Part shown: one piece after another, positions 44,255 to 53,074 of the stretch
Position numbering within the stretch: the first letter of the stretch is position 1
Layout: every line of letters begins with the position of its first letter
Source: Paenibacillus rubinfantis
GTDB lineage: Bacteria > Bacillota > Bacilli > Paenibacillales > Paenibacillaceae
NCBI RefSeq assembly: GCF_001486505.1
Contig: NZ_LN909062.1
Location: 253,341 to 317,340, forward strand
Length of the DNA stretch: 64,000 nt
Direction: 5' to 3'
The notes under the pieces: model-generated
The model's input: only the letters and a program-made list of their open reading frames with translations
The model's database searches: none
What the model was told of the DNA's origin: nothing
Translations under genes and position numbers: made by a program

Positions 44255-45805
44255 TCAATTCGGATTGATCCAAATCACGTTGTCTTCCTCTTGACCATTC
44301 ACCGGCCACCAGTGGAAGCCATCCTTCGCGAGCAGCTCATCCGCTTCCTTCGGCCCCCAGGAGCCAGCCGGATACGTGCTGATGTCGGAAGGGTTTTGCG
44401 CCCAGGCCGCAGCGATCCGATCGACGAAAGCCCAAGCCGTCGCCACCTCATCCCAACGGGTAAAGTACGTCGAATCTCCTTGAGCCGCGTCATGGATCAG
44501 GCGTTCATACGCTTCCGGTGAGTTAATCCCGACCAAGCAGCTTTGGCAAAATTCCATCGCCAGCGGTTCGATCTGCGATTCCGAACCCGGCTTCTTGGCA
44601 TTGATCTTGATGTAGATGCCCTCCATCGGGTTAACGCGGATCACCAACAGGTTCGGTTCCAGCGTATGCTTTTGACCGAGATAGACATTGGTTGGCATCT
44701 GCTTAAATTCGACCACAACCTCCGTCGTTTTCACGGGCAGTCTCTTCCCGGTGCGGATATAAAACGGCACGCCGGCCCAGCGGAAGTTGTCCACAAAGAC
44801 TTTGGCCGCAAAATACGTTTCCGTGTTGGAGTTCGGGTCCACCTTGTCCTCCTGGCGATAACCCGGGAGCTTCTTGCCTTTTGCTTCCCCTTCGGTGTAT
44901 TGCCCGCGCACCACGTATTCCTTCACTTCCTGTGCCGAATCGTAAGGACGCAGCGAACGCAGCACCTTGACCTTCTCGTCGCGAATGTCCTCGGGGAACA
45001 GGCGGCTTGGCGGCTCCATGGCGATCATCGTCAGCATTTGCAACATATGGTTCTGCCCCATATCCCGCAAAGCACCGGCATGATCATAATACCCGCCGCG
45101 CTCTTCCACGCCAACCGTTTCGCTCAGCGTAATTTGCACATTGGCGATATGCTTGTTGTTCCAGAGCGGCTCGAAGAAGGCATTCGCAAAGCGAATTACT
45201 TCGATGTTCTGCACCATCTCCTTGCCGAGATAGTGGTCGATCCGGTAGATTTCCTCTTCCTTGAACACCTGGCTTAATTCTTCGTTAAGCTTCTGCGCCG
45301 ACTGCAGGTCGTAGCCAAACGGCTTCTCGATCACCAACCGGTGCCAGCCGCTGGTGTTCAGCATGCCGCCCTTCTGCAAATTAAAAGATACACTGCCGAA
45401 CAGTTCCGGCGCCAAGGCCAGATAGAACAGACGGTTTCCGGGAATATCAAAGCGCGACTCTACGGATTCCGTTAGTTCTCGGAGTTCGCGGTAACCGTCA
45501 ACGTTGTTGATGTCCAGCGATTTATAGGCGAAATGGTTTGCGAACCGCGCCCATTGCTCCTTGTCATCGATTTTATAGCGGCAGAATTCCTCAATGGAAC
45601 GATAGAGATCGTCCTTGAATTCCTCGTCCGAACGCGGACGCCGGGCCACACCAACCACGGCGAAATCCTCGGCCAATTTGCCCTCGCGATATAAGGAATA
45701 AATGGCCGGAAAGAGCTTGCGACGCGCCAAGTCTCCGGTAGCTCCGAAAATAAAAAATACCGCCCCTGGGGGCCGAACCGTTTCCTGATTTACATTTTCA
45801 GCCAT
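44255..45805 (-). CDS. zwf: Glucose-6-phosphate 1-dehydrogenase
   Basis: A 516-residue enzyme of the oxidative pentose phosphate pathway that makes NADPH. The dinucleotide motif is GATGDLARRKLFPA (residues 20-33) and the active-site signature is RIDHYLGKEMVQNI near 188. The ATG is preceded closely by GAGGAG, with only two bases between, an unusually short spacing. Monocistronic with its own terminator. Confidence 0.95.
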   Translation of the reverse strand: MAENVNQETVRPPGAVFFIFGATGDLARRKLFPAIYSLYREGKLAEDFAVVGVARRPRSDEEFKDDLYRSIEEFCRYKIDDKEQWARFANHFAYKSLDINNVDGYRELRELTESVESRFDIPGNRLFYLALAPELFGSVSFNLQKGGMLNTSGWHRLVIEKPFGYDLQSAQKLNEELSQVFKEEEIYRIDHYLGKEMVQNIEVIRFANAFFEPLWNNKHIANVQITLSETVGVEERGGYYDHAGALRDMGQNHMLQMLTMIAMEPPSRLFPEDIRDEKVKVLRSLRPYDSAQEVKEYVVRGQYTEGEAKGKKLPGYRQEDKVDPNSNTETYFAAKVFVDNFRWAGVPFYIRTGKRLPVKTTEVVVEFKQMPTNVYLGQKHTLEPNLLVIRVNPMEGIYIKINAKKPGSESQIEPLAMEFCQSCLVGINSPEAYERLIHDAAQGDSTYFTRWDEVATAWAFVDRIAAAWAQNPSDISTYPAGSWGPKEADELLAKDGFHWWPVNGQEEDNVIWINPN

Positions 45806-45887
45806 GGCTCCTCATTCTTTCTATGTAAGATTAGTGAATTTTCAACTTCATTCCCGATCAAGGACATATCTTTACATTGCATCACGG

Positions 45888-45964
45888 GATGTGATGCCAT
45901 TTTAGCATATTCGCTTTACGGATGCCATCACATCTATTTCAGAAAACCTTGGGTTTTCTGAAAT
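45888..45964. other. Two hairpins between zwf and the aminopropyltransferase-like gene
   Basis: GATGTGATG (45888-45896) pairs with CATCACATC (45926-45934). Next to it ATTTCAGAAAACC (45936-45948), TTG, GGTTTTCTGAAAT (45952-45964) is a perfect 13-base stem. The second is a plausible end for the gene at 45980, though T-tracts are poor. Confidence 0.5.
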
Positions 45965-45979
45965 TTAAGCAAACTTTTC

Positions 45980-46729
45980 TTAAGAGGGGATGTCATGGAT
46001 GATATACCCCGGCCGGGGCTCAACTTCAGCAAATCCCGCCAGGCCATGAGCTTGATACTGAATTGGTTTACGGCTTCCTGCAATCATCATGTTTCGCGGT
46101 TCATGAGGCAACTCCGGTGGCAGCGAAAAGACCCGGACCTCGTTCAGCACCTCTCGCAAGGTTGTCGCAATTGCCGCCATCCAGGCGTCGTCGGCCCCGC
46201 GGCCAAAAACGTTCAGCAGCAGCAGCCCTTCCGGATCCAGTCTTTCCGCAGCAAGTCGAAAAAAACCAAGCGACGTTAAATGGGCCGGCGTACCCTGTTC
46301 GGAGAACGCATCGATAATAATGCCGTCGAGGGAACCCAGCTTCTCCTCTTCCAGCAGGGAGCGGCCGTCTCCAATCCGCACTGAATCGCCCGTATAACCG
46401 AAATAGGTGCGGCTGATTTCCGCCACCAGCGGATCGATCTCCGCCACGATGACACCGCGCCCGGACAAATGGCTGGCGAGCGTTCCCGCTCCTTGGCCGA
46501 TTATGAACACCCGATCCAGCAGCGGCACCTGGTGTTGAAGCAAATGCAGCATCGCACGCGGATATTCTAGTATGATCCGCTCCGGCCGGTTCATATCCAT
46601 TGCACCTTGCACCGCCTCGCTGGCGAATTGCAAGACGCGAAACAAACCACGCTCGCCATACAACTCGTCCGTCTCATAGACGGAGATTTCCGAGTAGCGG
46701 CTTTGCTGATGCAGCAACAGACGTTGCAC
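45980..46729 (-). CDS. Spermidine synthase-like (aminopropyltransferase-fold) protein
   Basis: A 249-residue protein with the Rossmann core of spermidine synthases. FIIGQGAGTLASHL binds the nucleoside, VIVAEIDPLV has the acidic ribose-binding residue, GDGRSLL follows, and IIIDAFSEQGTPAHL stands where the catalytic loop lies. The true enzymes have a D-x-x-D-P-type loop (usually DSTDP), which is not seen here. The substrate may therefore differ, or it may be a plain methyltransferase. The start is GTG after AAGGAGGCGGGGG. The upstream ywmB gene is 24 bases away on the same strand. Confidence 0.72.
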   Translation of the reverse strand: MQRLLLHQQSRYSEISVYETDELYGERGLFRVLQFASEAVQGAMDMNRPERIILEYPRAMLHLLQHQVPLLDRVFIIGQGAGTLASHLSGRGVIVAEIDPLVAEISRTYFGYTGDSVRIGDGRSLLEEEKLGSLDGIIIDAFSEQGTPAHLTSLGFFRLAAERLDPEGLLLLNVFGRGADDAWMAAIATTLREVLNEVRVFSLPPELPHEPRNMMIAGSRKPIQYQAHGLAGFAEVEPRPGYIIHDIPS

Positions 46730-46753
46730 CTTCCCCCGCCTCCTTGATGATCT

Positions 46754-47581
46754 TTAATATTCCACAGTGAGTAACGGCATGCCGATCGTGATCTCATCCA
46801 TGCCGGTTCCGCTGTTGCGGTGTACGGCCAACTGCAGCGCCACACGCTGATCGCCGCTTTGAACGGTAATCGGCAAGGCATCTACGGCATAGGTCTGACT
46901 CGCGGTCTGTTCATCCGCAAATCCTTCCGCCCGCTTCAGTTTCAACTTCGGCAACCCCGAAATTTTCGATTCCAACTTCTCCAGAGTGTGGGATAAGGCA
47001 GAAGCCTGCTCAAGATCCGGCGGAGAATCCTTAGTTACCGTAGCCGGCCAAGCGATCCCTTGGATCGCCGCATTCCAGGTAATGTGCACCCCTTCGTCTG
47101 CCAACGATTCGCCTGCCGTCCGTTGGGCTTCCCGCAGAAGCTCCAACGACGATGCCGTAGCGTCGCCTACTGCTTCCAAGCGAACCATGGCATAAAGCTT
47201 GCCTTCCTCCAGCTGGGTTAATTGGAGGTTGGTGGAGAAGCCTTCGCTCAAGCCTTCGGCCCCATAAACGGTACGCCCCTGGACCATCGAAGTTTCCGGT
47301 CCCGGCAGCCCCAACCGGCTCGTTAACACCCCAGCGGCTTCCTCGGGGGAGAGCAGCGAAGCCCATTCCCCTTGCCATTTCAAGGTCATCGGGAAAGGAT
47401 CTGCCGTAACCGCTTGCCCGATTGAATACAGGGTCCCCAATTGCTGATCCGCCGCTTCAACGGGATCCAGGAGAACCTCCGGTTCCTCTTGACCGGCTTC
47501 CTGGAAGCGTTGCAGACCAACCAACAACATCGCACCAACGAGAATCAAGAGTCCGATCATCCATAGCTTACGGTGTTGCAT
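46754..47581 (-). CDS. ywmB: YwmB family sporulation-associated protein
   Basis: A 275-residue protein with an N-terminal membrane anchor or signal (residues 5-23, LWMIGLLILVGAMLLVGL) and an extracytoplasmic domain. It ends with the characteristic DEITIGMPLLTVEY of the YwmB (TATA-binding-protein-like fold) family. The ATG at 47581 has GAGGAGG upstream; an earlier in-frame start lacks a site and would overlap the germination operon. Its function is not established to my knowledge. Confidence 0.82.
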   Translation of the reverse strand: MQHRKLWMIGLLILVGAMLLVGLQRFQEAGQEEPEVLLDPVEAADQQLGTLYSIGQAVTADPFPMTLKWQGEWASLLSPEEAAGVLTSRLGLPGPETSMVQGRTVYGAEGLSEGFSTNLQLTQLEEGKLYAMVRLEAVGDATASSLELLREAQRTAGESLADEGVHITWNAAIQGIAWPATVTKDSPPDLEQASALSHTLEKLESKISGLPKLKLKRAEGFADEQTASQTYAVDALPITVQSGDQRVALQLAVHRNSGTGMDEITIGMPLLTVEY

Positions 47582-47636
47582 GCTACGAGCCTCCTCTGCA
47601 GATAATATTACCACTAATGAGAAATGGGAGAAGCCG

Positions 47637-48728
47637 ATGATCAACACACCTAAACCTACAAAACTTCAAGCTATCATGACGCTGATGCTCACCGTTGGGA
47701 TTACAAACCATGTCTTTATCATCCCTGCGCTGCTGCAAATCGCCAAGCGAGACGCATGGGTGTCTGTCATTCTCGCAGTGATTCCCTTTGCGCTCATGAT
47801 TGGCCTGATTCTATTCGCTTCTTCCCGAATCGGAACGCAGCCCCTACCCGATTGGATTCGCCATCGGCTTGGCCGAATTCCTGCTTTTTTGTTCCAATGT
47901 GCTCTATCGTTGTTTTTCTTCGTCACCGCCTGGTTTAGTTTATTCGATACGGTGATGTGGATGAAGGTGACCTTTCTCCCGTATACCCCGCTTATTGCTA
48001 CCTCCATCATTTTGATGGCACTTTGTTTGATCGGAGCTTTAAAGGGGATGAAGGCCATCACCCTAACGTCGGCGATCTTGCTTCCGCTTGTGGTGATTCT
48101 TGGATTTTACGTCGCCATCGTTAACGTCGAGCATAAAGACTACCATCTGCTGTTTCCGTTATTCGAATTTGGCTGGAGCCCGGTGCTAAGGGGCGTGTTG
48201 TACGCCTGCTCAGGTTTGTTTGAATTATTTTTTATCTTGTTTCTCCATCCTTACCTGAAAGCGCCTTTGAACAAAAAGCAAATGATTATACTCGCCGTCA
48301 TCCTCTTTGGCTTGACACTGGGCCCGCTGACGGGAGCGATCGTTGAATTTAATCCGTTTGAAGCCGCCATCCAGCGATACCCGGCTTACGAGGAGTGGCG
48401 AATCGCCGGATTTGGCAAATACGTATCGCAAACCGACTTCTTCTCGATCTACCAATGGTTGTCCGGGAGTTGCATCCGTATTTCCTTCGCGCTGATTATC
48501 ATCGCCGACATGTGGATCAAACGCTCCTCCCGCAAAAGAGCTACTCTACTTGTCTCCGTTACGGTCCTTCTTGTTCCACTTAGCTGTTATGTCTTTACGG
48601 ACGTCATGTTCCAGCACCTGATGATCCGATATATTTTCCCGGCGAACGCTTACTTTATTGCGTTCATGACGCTCGTTGTTTTCGCTGCCGCCTTAGTGAG
48701 AACTAGCAAGAAAGGACGATCCGCATGA
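47637..48728 (+). CDS. Spore germination receptor B subunit (GerAB-like)
   Basis: A 363-residue, ten-span protein of the amino acid permease-like GerB/YndE family. It begins LQAIMTLMLTVGITNHVFIIP. This subunit is thought to recognise the germinant in the inner spore membrane. The ATG at 47637 is placed after GGGAG. It is the first gene of a receptor operon in the order B-A-C, whereas the classical Bacillus gerA order is A-B-C. Its stop overlaps the next start by four bases. Confidence 0.9.
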   Translation: MINTPKPTKLQAIMTLMLTVGITNHVFIIPALLQIAKRDAWVSVILAVIPFALMIGLILFASSRIGTQPLPDWIRHRLGRIPAFLFQCALSLFFFVTAWFSLFDTVMWMKVTFLPYTPLIATSIILMALCLIGALKGMKAITLTSAILLPLVVILGFYVAIVNVEHKDYHLLFPLFEFGWSPVLRGVLYACSGLFELFFILFLHPYLKAPLNKKQMIILAVILFGLTLGPLTGAIVEFNPFEAAIQRYPAYEEWRIAGFGKYVSQTDFFSIYQWLSGSCIRISFALIIIADMWIKRSSRKRATLLVSVTVLLVPLSCYVFTDVMFQHLMIRYIFPANAYFIAFMTLVVFAAALVRTSKKGRSA

Positions 48729-50215
48729 ACCCTAGCGACATCAATTTCGACCAATCAACCGGCCCGATCGATATTCCGTATTTAAAAAAATACTTCCAGC
48801 ATTCGGCCGACGTCAAAATCCGCCGGTTTAATGCCGATGCGGACCAGGAACATCCGATCAGCTTAATCTACTGCGAATCGATGGCCGATATCAAGCAGTT
48901 GAACGATTACATCCTTCCCCGCCTTGCCAACCTGTTCCAGGACGAGGCCGATCCCGATACCGAATCCATCGCGCGTAATCGTTCTCTACCGCTTGACCGA
49001 ATCGAAGGACCGGATCTGCTGCATCAACTTTCGCTTCGCGTCTATTCAGGTGAGCTGCTGATTTATTTTGAGGACAAGAAAGTCTACTTCAGTTTCGATA
49101 TTTCAAGCCCCCCCGGACGCTCCCCGGAGGACGCCAGTACCGAAGCCGCCGTCAAGGGAGCCCGCGACGGGTTTACCGAAAATTTGAAGACCAATGTCGG
49201 ATTGATCCGCAAGCGCTTACGAACCCAATCGCTTTGCGTCGAGGAAATCATCAAGGGGAAACGCGGGGAGGTCCGAGTTGCGCTTTTCTATATCCAAGAC
49301 ATTGTCAACCCGGAGATTCTTGAGGAAGCCCGCCGACGGCTGCACAACATCGATACCGATGCGATCATTGGAACCTCGTTTGTGGAAGCCGTGGTAAGCG
49401 GTCAACGGAACCGAACTCTATTCCCATTAACCGATTACTCTGGAAAGCCAGATTATGTTTCGGATGCGCTGCTGGCAGGAAAATTCGCAGTTTTGGTCGA
49501 TGGGAACCCCATCGCCATCGTGGCCCCGGTAACACTGATGAATTTACTGATCTCCCCGGAGGATGCCAATACGCCTTACTACATCGTTTCCGTACAAAAA
49601 GTGCTGAGAGTTTTCGGGTTGACCATAGGCCTATTTTTACCCGGTTTTTATGTTGCGCTAACCAGCTTTAACCTGGAGCAAATTCCGCTCCCGCTGCTGG
49701 CGACCATCAGCAATTCACGCCATGGCTTACCCTTCCCGGTCCCGTTCGAAACCTTCATCATGTTGTTCTTGTTCGAGATCTTCAATGAGGCAGGAAAACG
49801 CCTGCCCCAAGCCATGGGTCAAACGATCACCGTCGTCGGCGGTCTGATTATCGGCGATGCTGCAATTCGCGCAGGCATCACGTCACCCACGATCATCGTT
49901 GCCGTAGCGATTGCGATCGTGGCGAGCTCTACCTTGGAAAATCAGACGTTAAGCGGGACCGCGGCTCATTTTCGAATTGTGATTCTCCTGTTGTCGGCGA
50001 CCTTCGGTATGTTTGGGTTCTTGATCAGTTTCATCAGTCTAACCCTGTACCTCTCTTCACTAGAATCCTACGGCGTACCTTATCTGTCGCCTTTCTCTCC
50101 CTTCGTGAAAGACGACTTCGTGGAGTCTGTGTTTAAGAAGCCGTCAGATTCGCTTCGTTATAGACCCCGTATCCTTCGTCCGATCGACAAAACCGCAAGG
50201 AGGGACAAGCCTTGA
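48725..50215 (+). CDS. Spore germination receptor A subunit (GerAA-like)
   Basis: A 496-residue protein. The N-terminal soluble half (about 1-270) carries GRSPEDASTEAAVKGARDGF and RIRKRL-type residues typical of the family. About five membrane segments follow with the conserved PFPVPFETF block and QTITVVGGLIIGDAAI. The C-terminal cytoplasmic tail is basic. It overlaps gerAB by ATGA and gerAC by TTGA, so the three are made together in the forespore. Confidence 0.93.
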   Translation: MNPSDINFDQSTGPIDIPYLKKYFQHSADVKIRRFNADADQEHPISLIYCESMADIKQLNDYILPRLANLFQDEADPDTESIARNRSLPLDRIEGPDLLHQLSLRVYSGELLIYFEDKKVYFSFDISSPPGRSPEDASTEAAVKGARDGFTENLKTNVGLIRKRLRTQSLCVEEIIKGKRGEVRVALFYIQDIVNPEILEEARRRLHNIDTDAIIGTSFVEAVVSGQRNRTLFPLTDYSGKPDYVSDALLAGKFAVLVDGNPIAIVAPVTLMNLLISPEDANTPYYIVSVQKVLRVFGLTIGLFLPGFYVALTSFNLEQIPLPLLATISNSRHGLPFPVPFETFIMLFLFEIFNEAGKRLPQAMGQTITVVGGLIIGDAAIRAGITSPTIIVAVAIAIVASSTLENQTLSGTAAHFRIVILLLSATFGMFGFLISFISLTLYLSSLESYGVPYLSPFSPFVKDDFVESVFKKPSDSLRYRPRILRPIDKTARRDKP

Positions 50216-51357
50216 GAGCAGCATTGGCCATCCTGACGCTCATCCTGTTACTGACGGGATGTTGGGATATGAAAGAAGCGCAAGATATCAATTTCGTCAC
50301 GGCATTGGGGGTTGATTATGTAAACGGACGTTATGTCATCTACGCGCAGCTGCTGGATTTTGCTGAGATCGCAAAGCAAGAGGGGAAGGTCGAAACGGGG
50401 AGCGCGAAAATTTGGATCGGAAAAGGAGAAGGCAAGACAGTTACCGATGCCATGAATTCCGTATACCCCGCCTCCCAGCAAATGACGCTGTGGACACATG
50501 TTAGGGCTATCGTTTTCTCTAAGGCATTGCTTGATAACCGACTGCCTGAAGCCATCAACGGCTTGATCCGCTCCCGCGACCTTCGTTACACCCCTTGGGT
50601 GTATGGGACGGATAAGGAGATCCCAATCATTTTCTCAAGCATCTCGCTCCTGAATGAGTCGGCGCTAAACTCGGAGCTTCTTGATCCTGAGGAAATATTC
50701 AAGCAATATTCCTTTATGGAACCGCTGCGAATCATCAAATTGATGAACGGCGTGAAGGAGCCGGCCACCACGACGCTGTTGCCCCTCATTAGCTACACCG
50801 ACAAGGTATGGAAGGGGAACGGGGAGCCCGTCCCGCAGGTAAAGCTTGCCGGGGCTTATGCCATAGCGCAGGGAAGCAACCGGGGAAGAGTTGATCCCAT
50901 AATGCTGCAAGGGGCACGGTATGTCTCCTTTAAAAGATTTGACAAATTCCCTTTAACCCTGATGTTGGACGATGAAACGGCGGTAGCGCTCAGCATCATC
51001 CATTCTGATCCAAAAGTGCGGTTCGATGCGAGAGGTACCCCCCCTTCCGTGCAAATCCAGGTTCGTGTCAAAACTTATATCACAGAAGCCGGCTCGGCCG
51101 ATGAAGCGAATGCCGAGAAAATCCGCATGTTGGCGAAAAAGCAGATCGAAGCGGAGATTCGCCGTTCCTTTACGGCCGCCAAAGCCCATAACATCGATCT
51201 ATTCAACTTGGAAGAGAAGTTGTACCGAAATGATTTAGCCCGTTGGAAACAACTTCATTCCCAAGGGAAGCCGTTTATCTCTTTAGTGGATTTTGGGGAG
51301 GTTAACGTCCAAGTCGAAATCTCCCACGCCTCCTCTTACAAAGTGCAGAACCATTAA
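50212..51357 (+). CDS. Spore germination receptor C lipoprotein (GerAC-like)
   Basis: A 381-residue lipoprotein with signal and lipobox LLLTGC (Cys near residue 17). The family opening WDMKEAQDINFVTALGVDY follows. The C-terminal domain (RVKTYITEAGS; then LEEKLYRNDLARWKQLHSQG) is that of GerAC. The start is TTG, overlapping the gerAA stop. It completes a full A/B/C receptor, which senses a germinant that cannot be predicted. The terminator after it belongs to the duplicated liaR end. Confidence 0.92.
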   Translation: MRAALAILTLILLLTGCWDMKEAQDINFVTALGVDYVNGRYVIYAQLLDFAEIAKQEGKVETGSAKIWIGKGEGKTVTDAMNSVYPASQQMTLWTHVRAIVFSKALLDNRLPEAINGLIRSRDLRYTPWVYGTDKEIPIIFSSISLLNESALNSELLDPEEIFKQYSFMEPLRIIKLMNGVKEPATTTLLPLISYTDKVWKGNGEPVPQVKLAGAYAIAQGSNRGRVDPIMLQGARYVSFKRFDKFPLTLMLDDETAVALSIIHSDPKVRFDARGTPPSVQIQVRVKTYITEAGSADEANAEKIRMLAKKQIEAEIRRSFTAAKAHNIDLFNLEEKLYRNDLARWKQLHSQGKPFISLVDFGEVNVQVEISHASSYKVQNH

Positions 51358-51397
51358 AAAACGGTTTAGCAGAGTATTCACTCCGCCAAACCGTTTT
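51357..51397. terminator. Terminator after gerAC, copy of the liaR terminator
   Basis: AAAAACGGTTT and AAACCGTTTTT pair around a loop containing the stop codon of the liaR fragment. The same hairpin ends intact liaR at 58202-58245. Confidence 0.8.
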
Positions 51398-51545
51398 TGT
51401 ATGCATAAATGGCCGCTTGGGTACGATCCTCAACCCCAAGCTTCGCCAAAATATTCGTCACGTGGAATTTAACCGTCTTAATGCCGATAATCAGGTCGTC
51501 AGCGATGTCCTGGTTCGATTTGCCCTGGGCCAACAGCCGCAGAAC
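51378..51545 (-). pseudogene. liaR 3'-end fragment (left repeat of the island)
   Basis: About 55 codons of the LuxR-type DNA-binding domain ([17 protein letters not shown] to YKNGLAE and a stop). Compared with intact liaR, the 165 bases 51381-51545 carry six substitutions and every one is silent. Similarity stops abruptly at 51545. No start codon or ribosome site exists. It is best read as the original host gene end left beside gerAC. Confidence 0.88.
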
Positions 51546-51570
51546 AACTTAAGGTTTCTGTAATTTTCAT

Positions 51571-51802
51571 TTATATTTGATCAGCAACACTAACGAACCC
51601 ACCCTCTATATAGGTAGCATTAGTTTTGTAAATCATTACTTTTGGATATTTAGAGCTTAGTTCTATTAGCAAATCATCGTCATAGTTTTCACTGAATACT
51701 GCAAATTGCAGTAGGTCATATTTAATACTACAATCCGCCTACTTTAAAATCGCGAACTGGATCTTTAAAGAATCTTCGATAATCCTCATTAATTTGTTTC
51801 AT
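51571..51802 (-). pseudogene. Small operon gene with an apparent frameshift
   Basis: An ATG at 51802 overlaps the stop of the upstream lipoprotein gene (ATGA) and has AAGGAG. It gives 24 codons (MKQINEDYRRFF, then KDPVRDFKVGGL) ending at a TAG (51728-51730). Shifting by one base lets the frame continue for about 52 more codons (SIKYDLLQFAVFSENYDDD onward, ending VSVADQI) to 51571. One base change thus joins them into a protein of about 76 residues. It may be a pseudogene, a sequencing error or a frameshift site. No family was recognised. Confidence 0.55.
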
Positions 51803-53055
51803 CTCCTTAATTTCTCCTTTTCATAAGCAATTTCTGTTTGTTTTATAATTTCATCAAGGGTCTGATCAGCCGTTTGCTTCTCGTCAATTGCTAATTGAAG
51901 TTGGTCTTCTAAAATTCCATAAAATTCTTCAAGAAATGAAGAGGAAAAATCACTTCGGAGGATTCCTGGTTTTGTATCCAGATTCTGCTGCCAAAATTCC
52001 TCTAAGTTAATTCCCTCATATTGATTCATACGACTTTTTAGTGTAGATACATTTGGCGGAAAAGATTTATATTCATCAGCTACATTTTCATCCATGAGCA
52101 TTTTAATAATTTCCCAGGATAAATCCTTATTTGTGGATTCTTTAGGAATAGATATAATTCGATCAAAATAGATACTATGGCTTTCATCTCTTTTCTTAGA
52201 ATTCACTGGTGAAGGTATGAAATCCCATGAGAAATTATTAATGCCTAATAATTGATCGATATATAGAAGGTTACCCGTATGTAGAGCTGCTTTGCCCTGA
52301 AGAAACAAGTCATCTTCAACACCTGAAACAGTTTGTGTATGATATAAATCTATGATTTGTTGAATAGCGCTGGTCCAGTCTTGTTTTTGAAACGAAATAC
52401 TATCATTTTGGCTATCAATGAAACTCCAATTATTTGTATTTGCAATTTCCATTAACAAATTATTAGGATCTGAGAATGTACTTTCTAAACCTATGGCATT
52501 ATCCTCAAAACGCAAAACTATGTTTAATAACTCATGCCAATCCATCCCGCTAGTTGGATAATTAATTTTTAATTGATCAAACAGATCCTTGTTATAATAT
52601 ATTCCAGATATATTTACTCGTGGTACAAGGCCATATAGTGAGCCCGTATCCGTACTCACTGCATCTATCATACTATCCGCATATTTATCCAGATCGAACT
52701 TGTCCTTTTTTACATATGGATCAAGGTCCAATAAATAGGACTGTTCGCTCAGTTTTTCGTACTCGTCAGTATAAAAGAGCATCAAATCCGGTTGATTATT
52801 CTTAATTTTTTCAAATCTTGCTTCCCAATCCGATGTATCAGATGGCATCATTAGGTTAATCTCTAATCCTGGAAAATGTTCGAGAATTAATTCTCCGTAA
52901 TTTTGATAAAATTGTTGTTCGTTTACGTAGGAAGTATAAATATTAATAATAGTGTCGGTATAATCATTTAGCTCCTTATTTTGTGGTCGTGACGTACATC
53001 CAAACAAGACCAAAGAAAGACAAAGTATAACAATAGATACATTCATTGTTTTCAT
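51799..53055 (-). CDS. Extracellular solute-binding lipoprotein, second of a pair
   Basis: A 418-residue lipoprotein with a short signal and lipobox LVLFGC. The mature part resembles family 1 sugar-type binding proteins (DLMLFYTDEYEKLSEQSYLLDLDPYV; GIYYNKDLFDQL). It lies 19 bases after the other binding protein in the same operon. No permease or ATPase gene accompanies it. Codon use is AT-rich. Its ligand is unknown. The next, frameshifted small gene overlaps its stop. Confidence 0.8.
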   Translation of the reverse strand: MKTMNVSIVILCLSLVLFGCTSRPQNKELNDYTDTIINIYTSYVNEQQFYQNYGELILEHFPGLEINLMMPSDTSDWEARFEKIKNNQPDLMLFYTDEYEKLSEQSYLLDLDPYVKKDKFDLDKYADSMIDAVSTDTGSLYGLVPRVNISGIYYNKDLFDQLKINYPTSGMDWHELLNIVLRFEDNAIGLESTFSDPNNLLMEIANTNNWSFIDSQNDSISFQKQDWTSAIQQIIDLYHTQTVSGVEDDLFLQGKAALHTGNLLYIDQLLGINNFSWDFIPSPVNSKKRDESHSIYFDRIISIPKESTNKDLSWEIIKMLMDENVADEYKSFPPNVSTLKSRMNQYEGINLEEFWQQNLDTKPGILRSDFSSSFLEEFYGILEDQLQLAIDEKQTADQTLDEIIKQTEIAYEKEKLRR

Positions 53056-53074
53056 AATTCACCTTTTGTTATAT

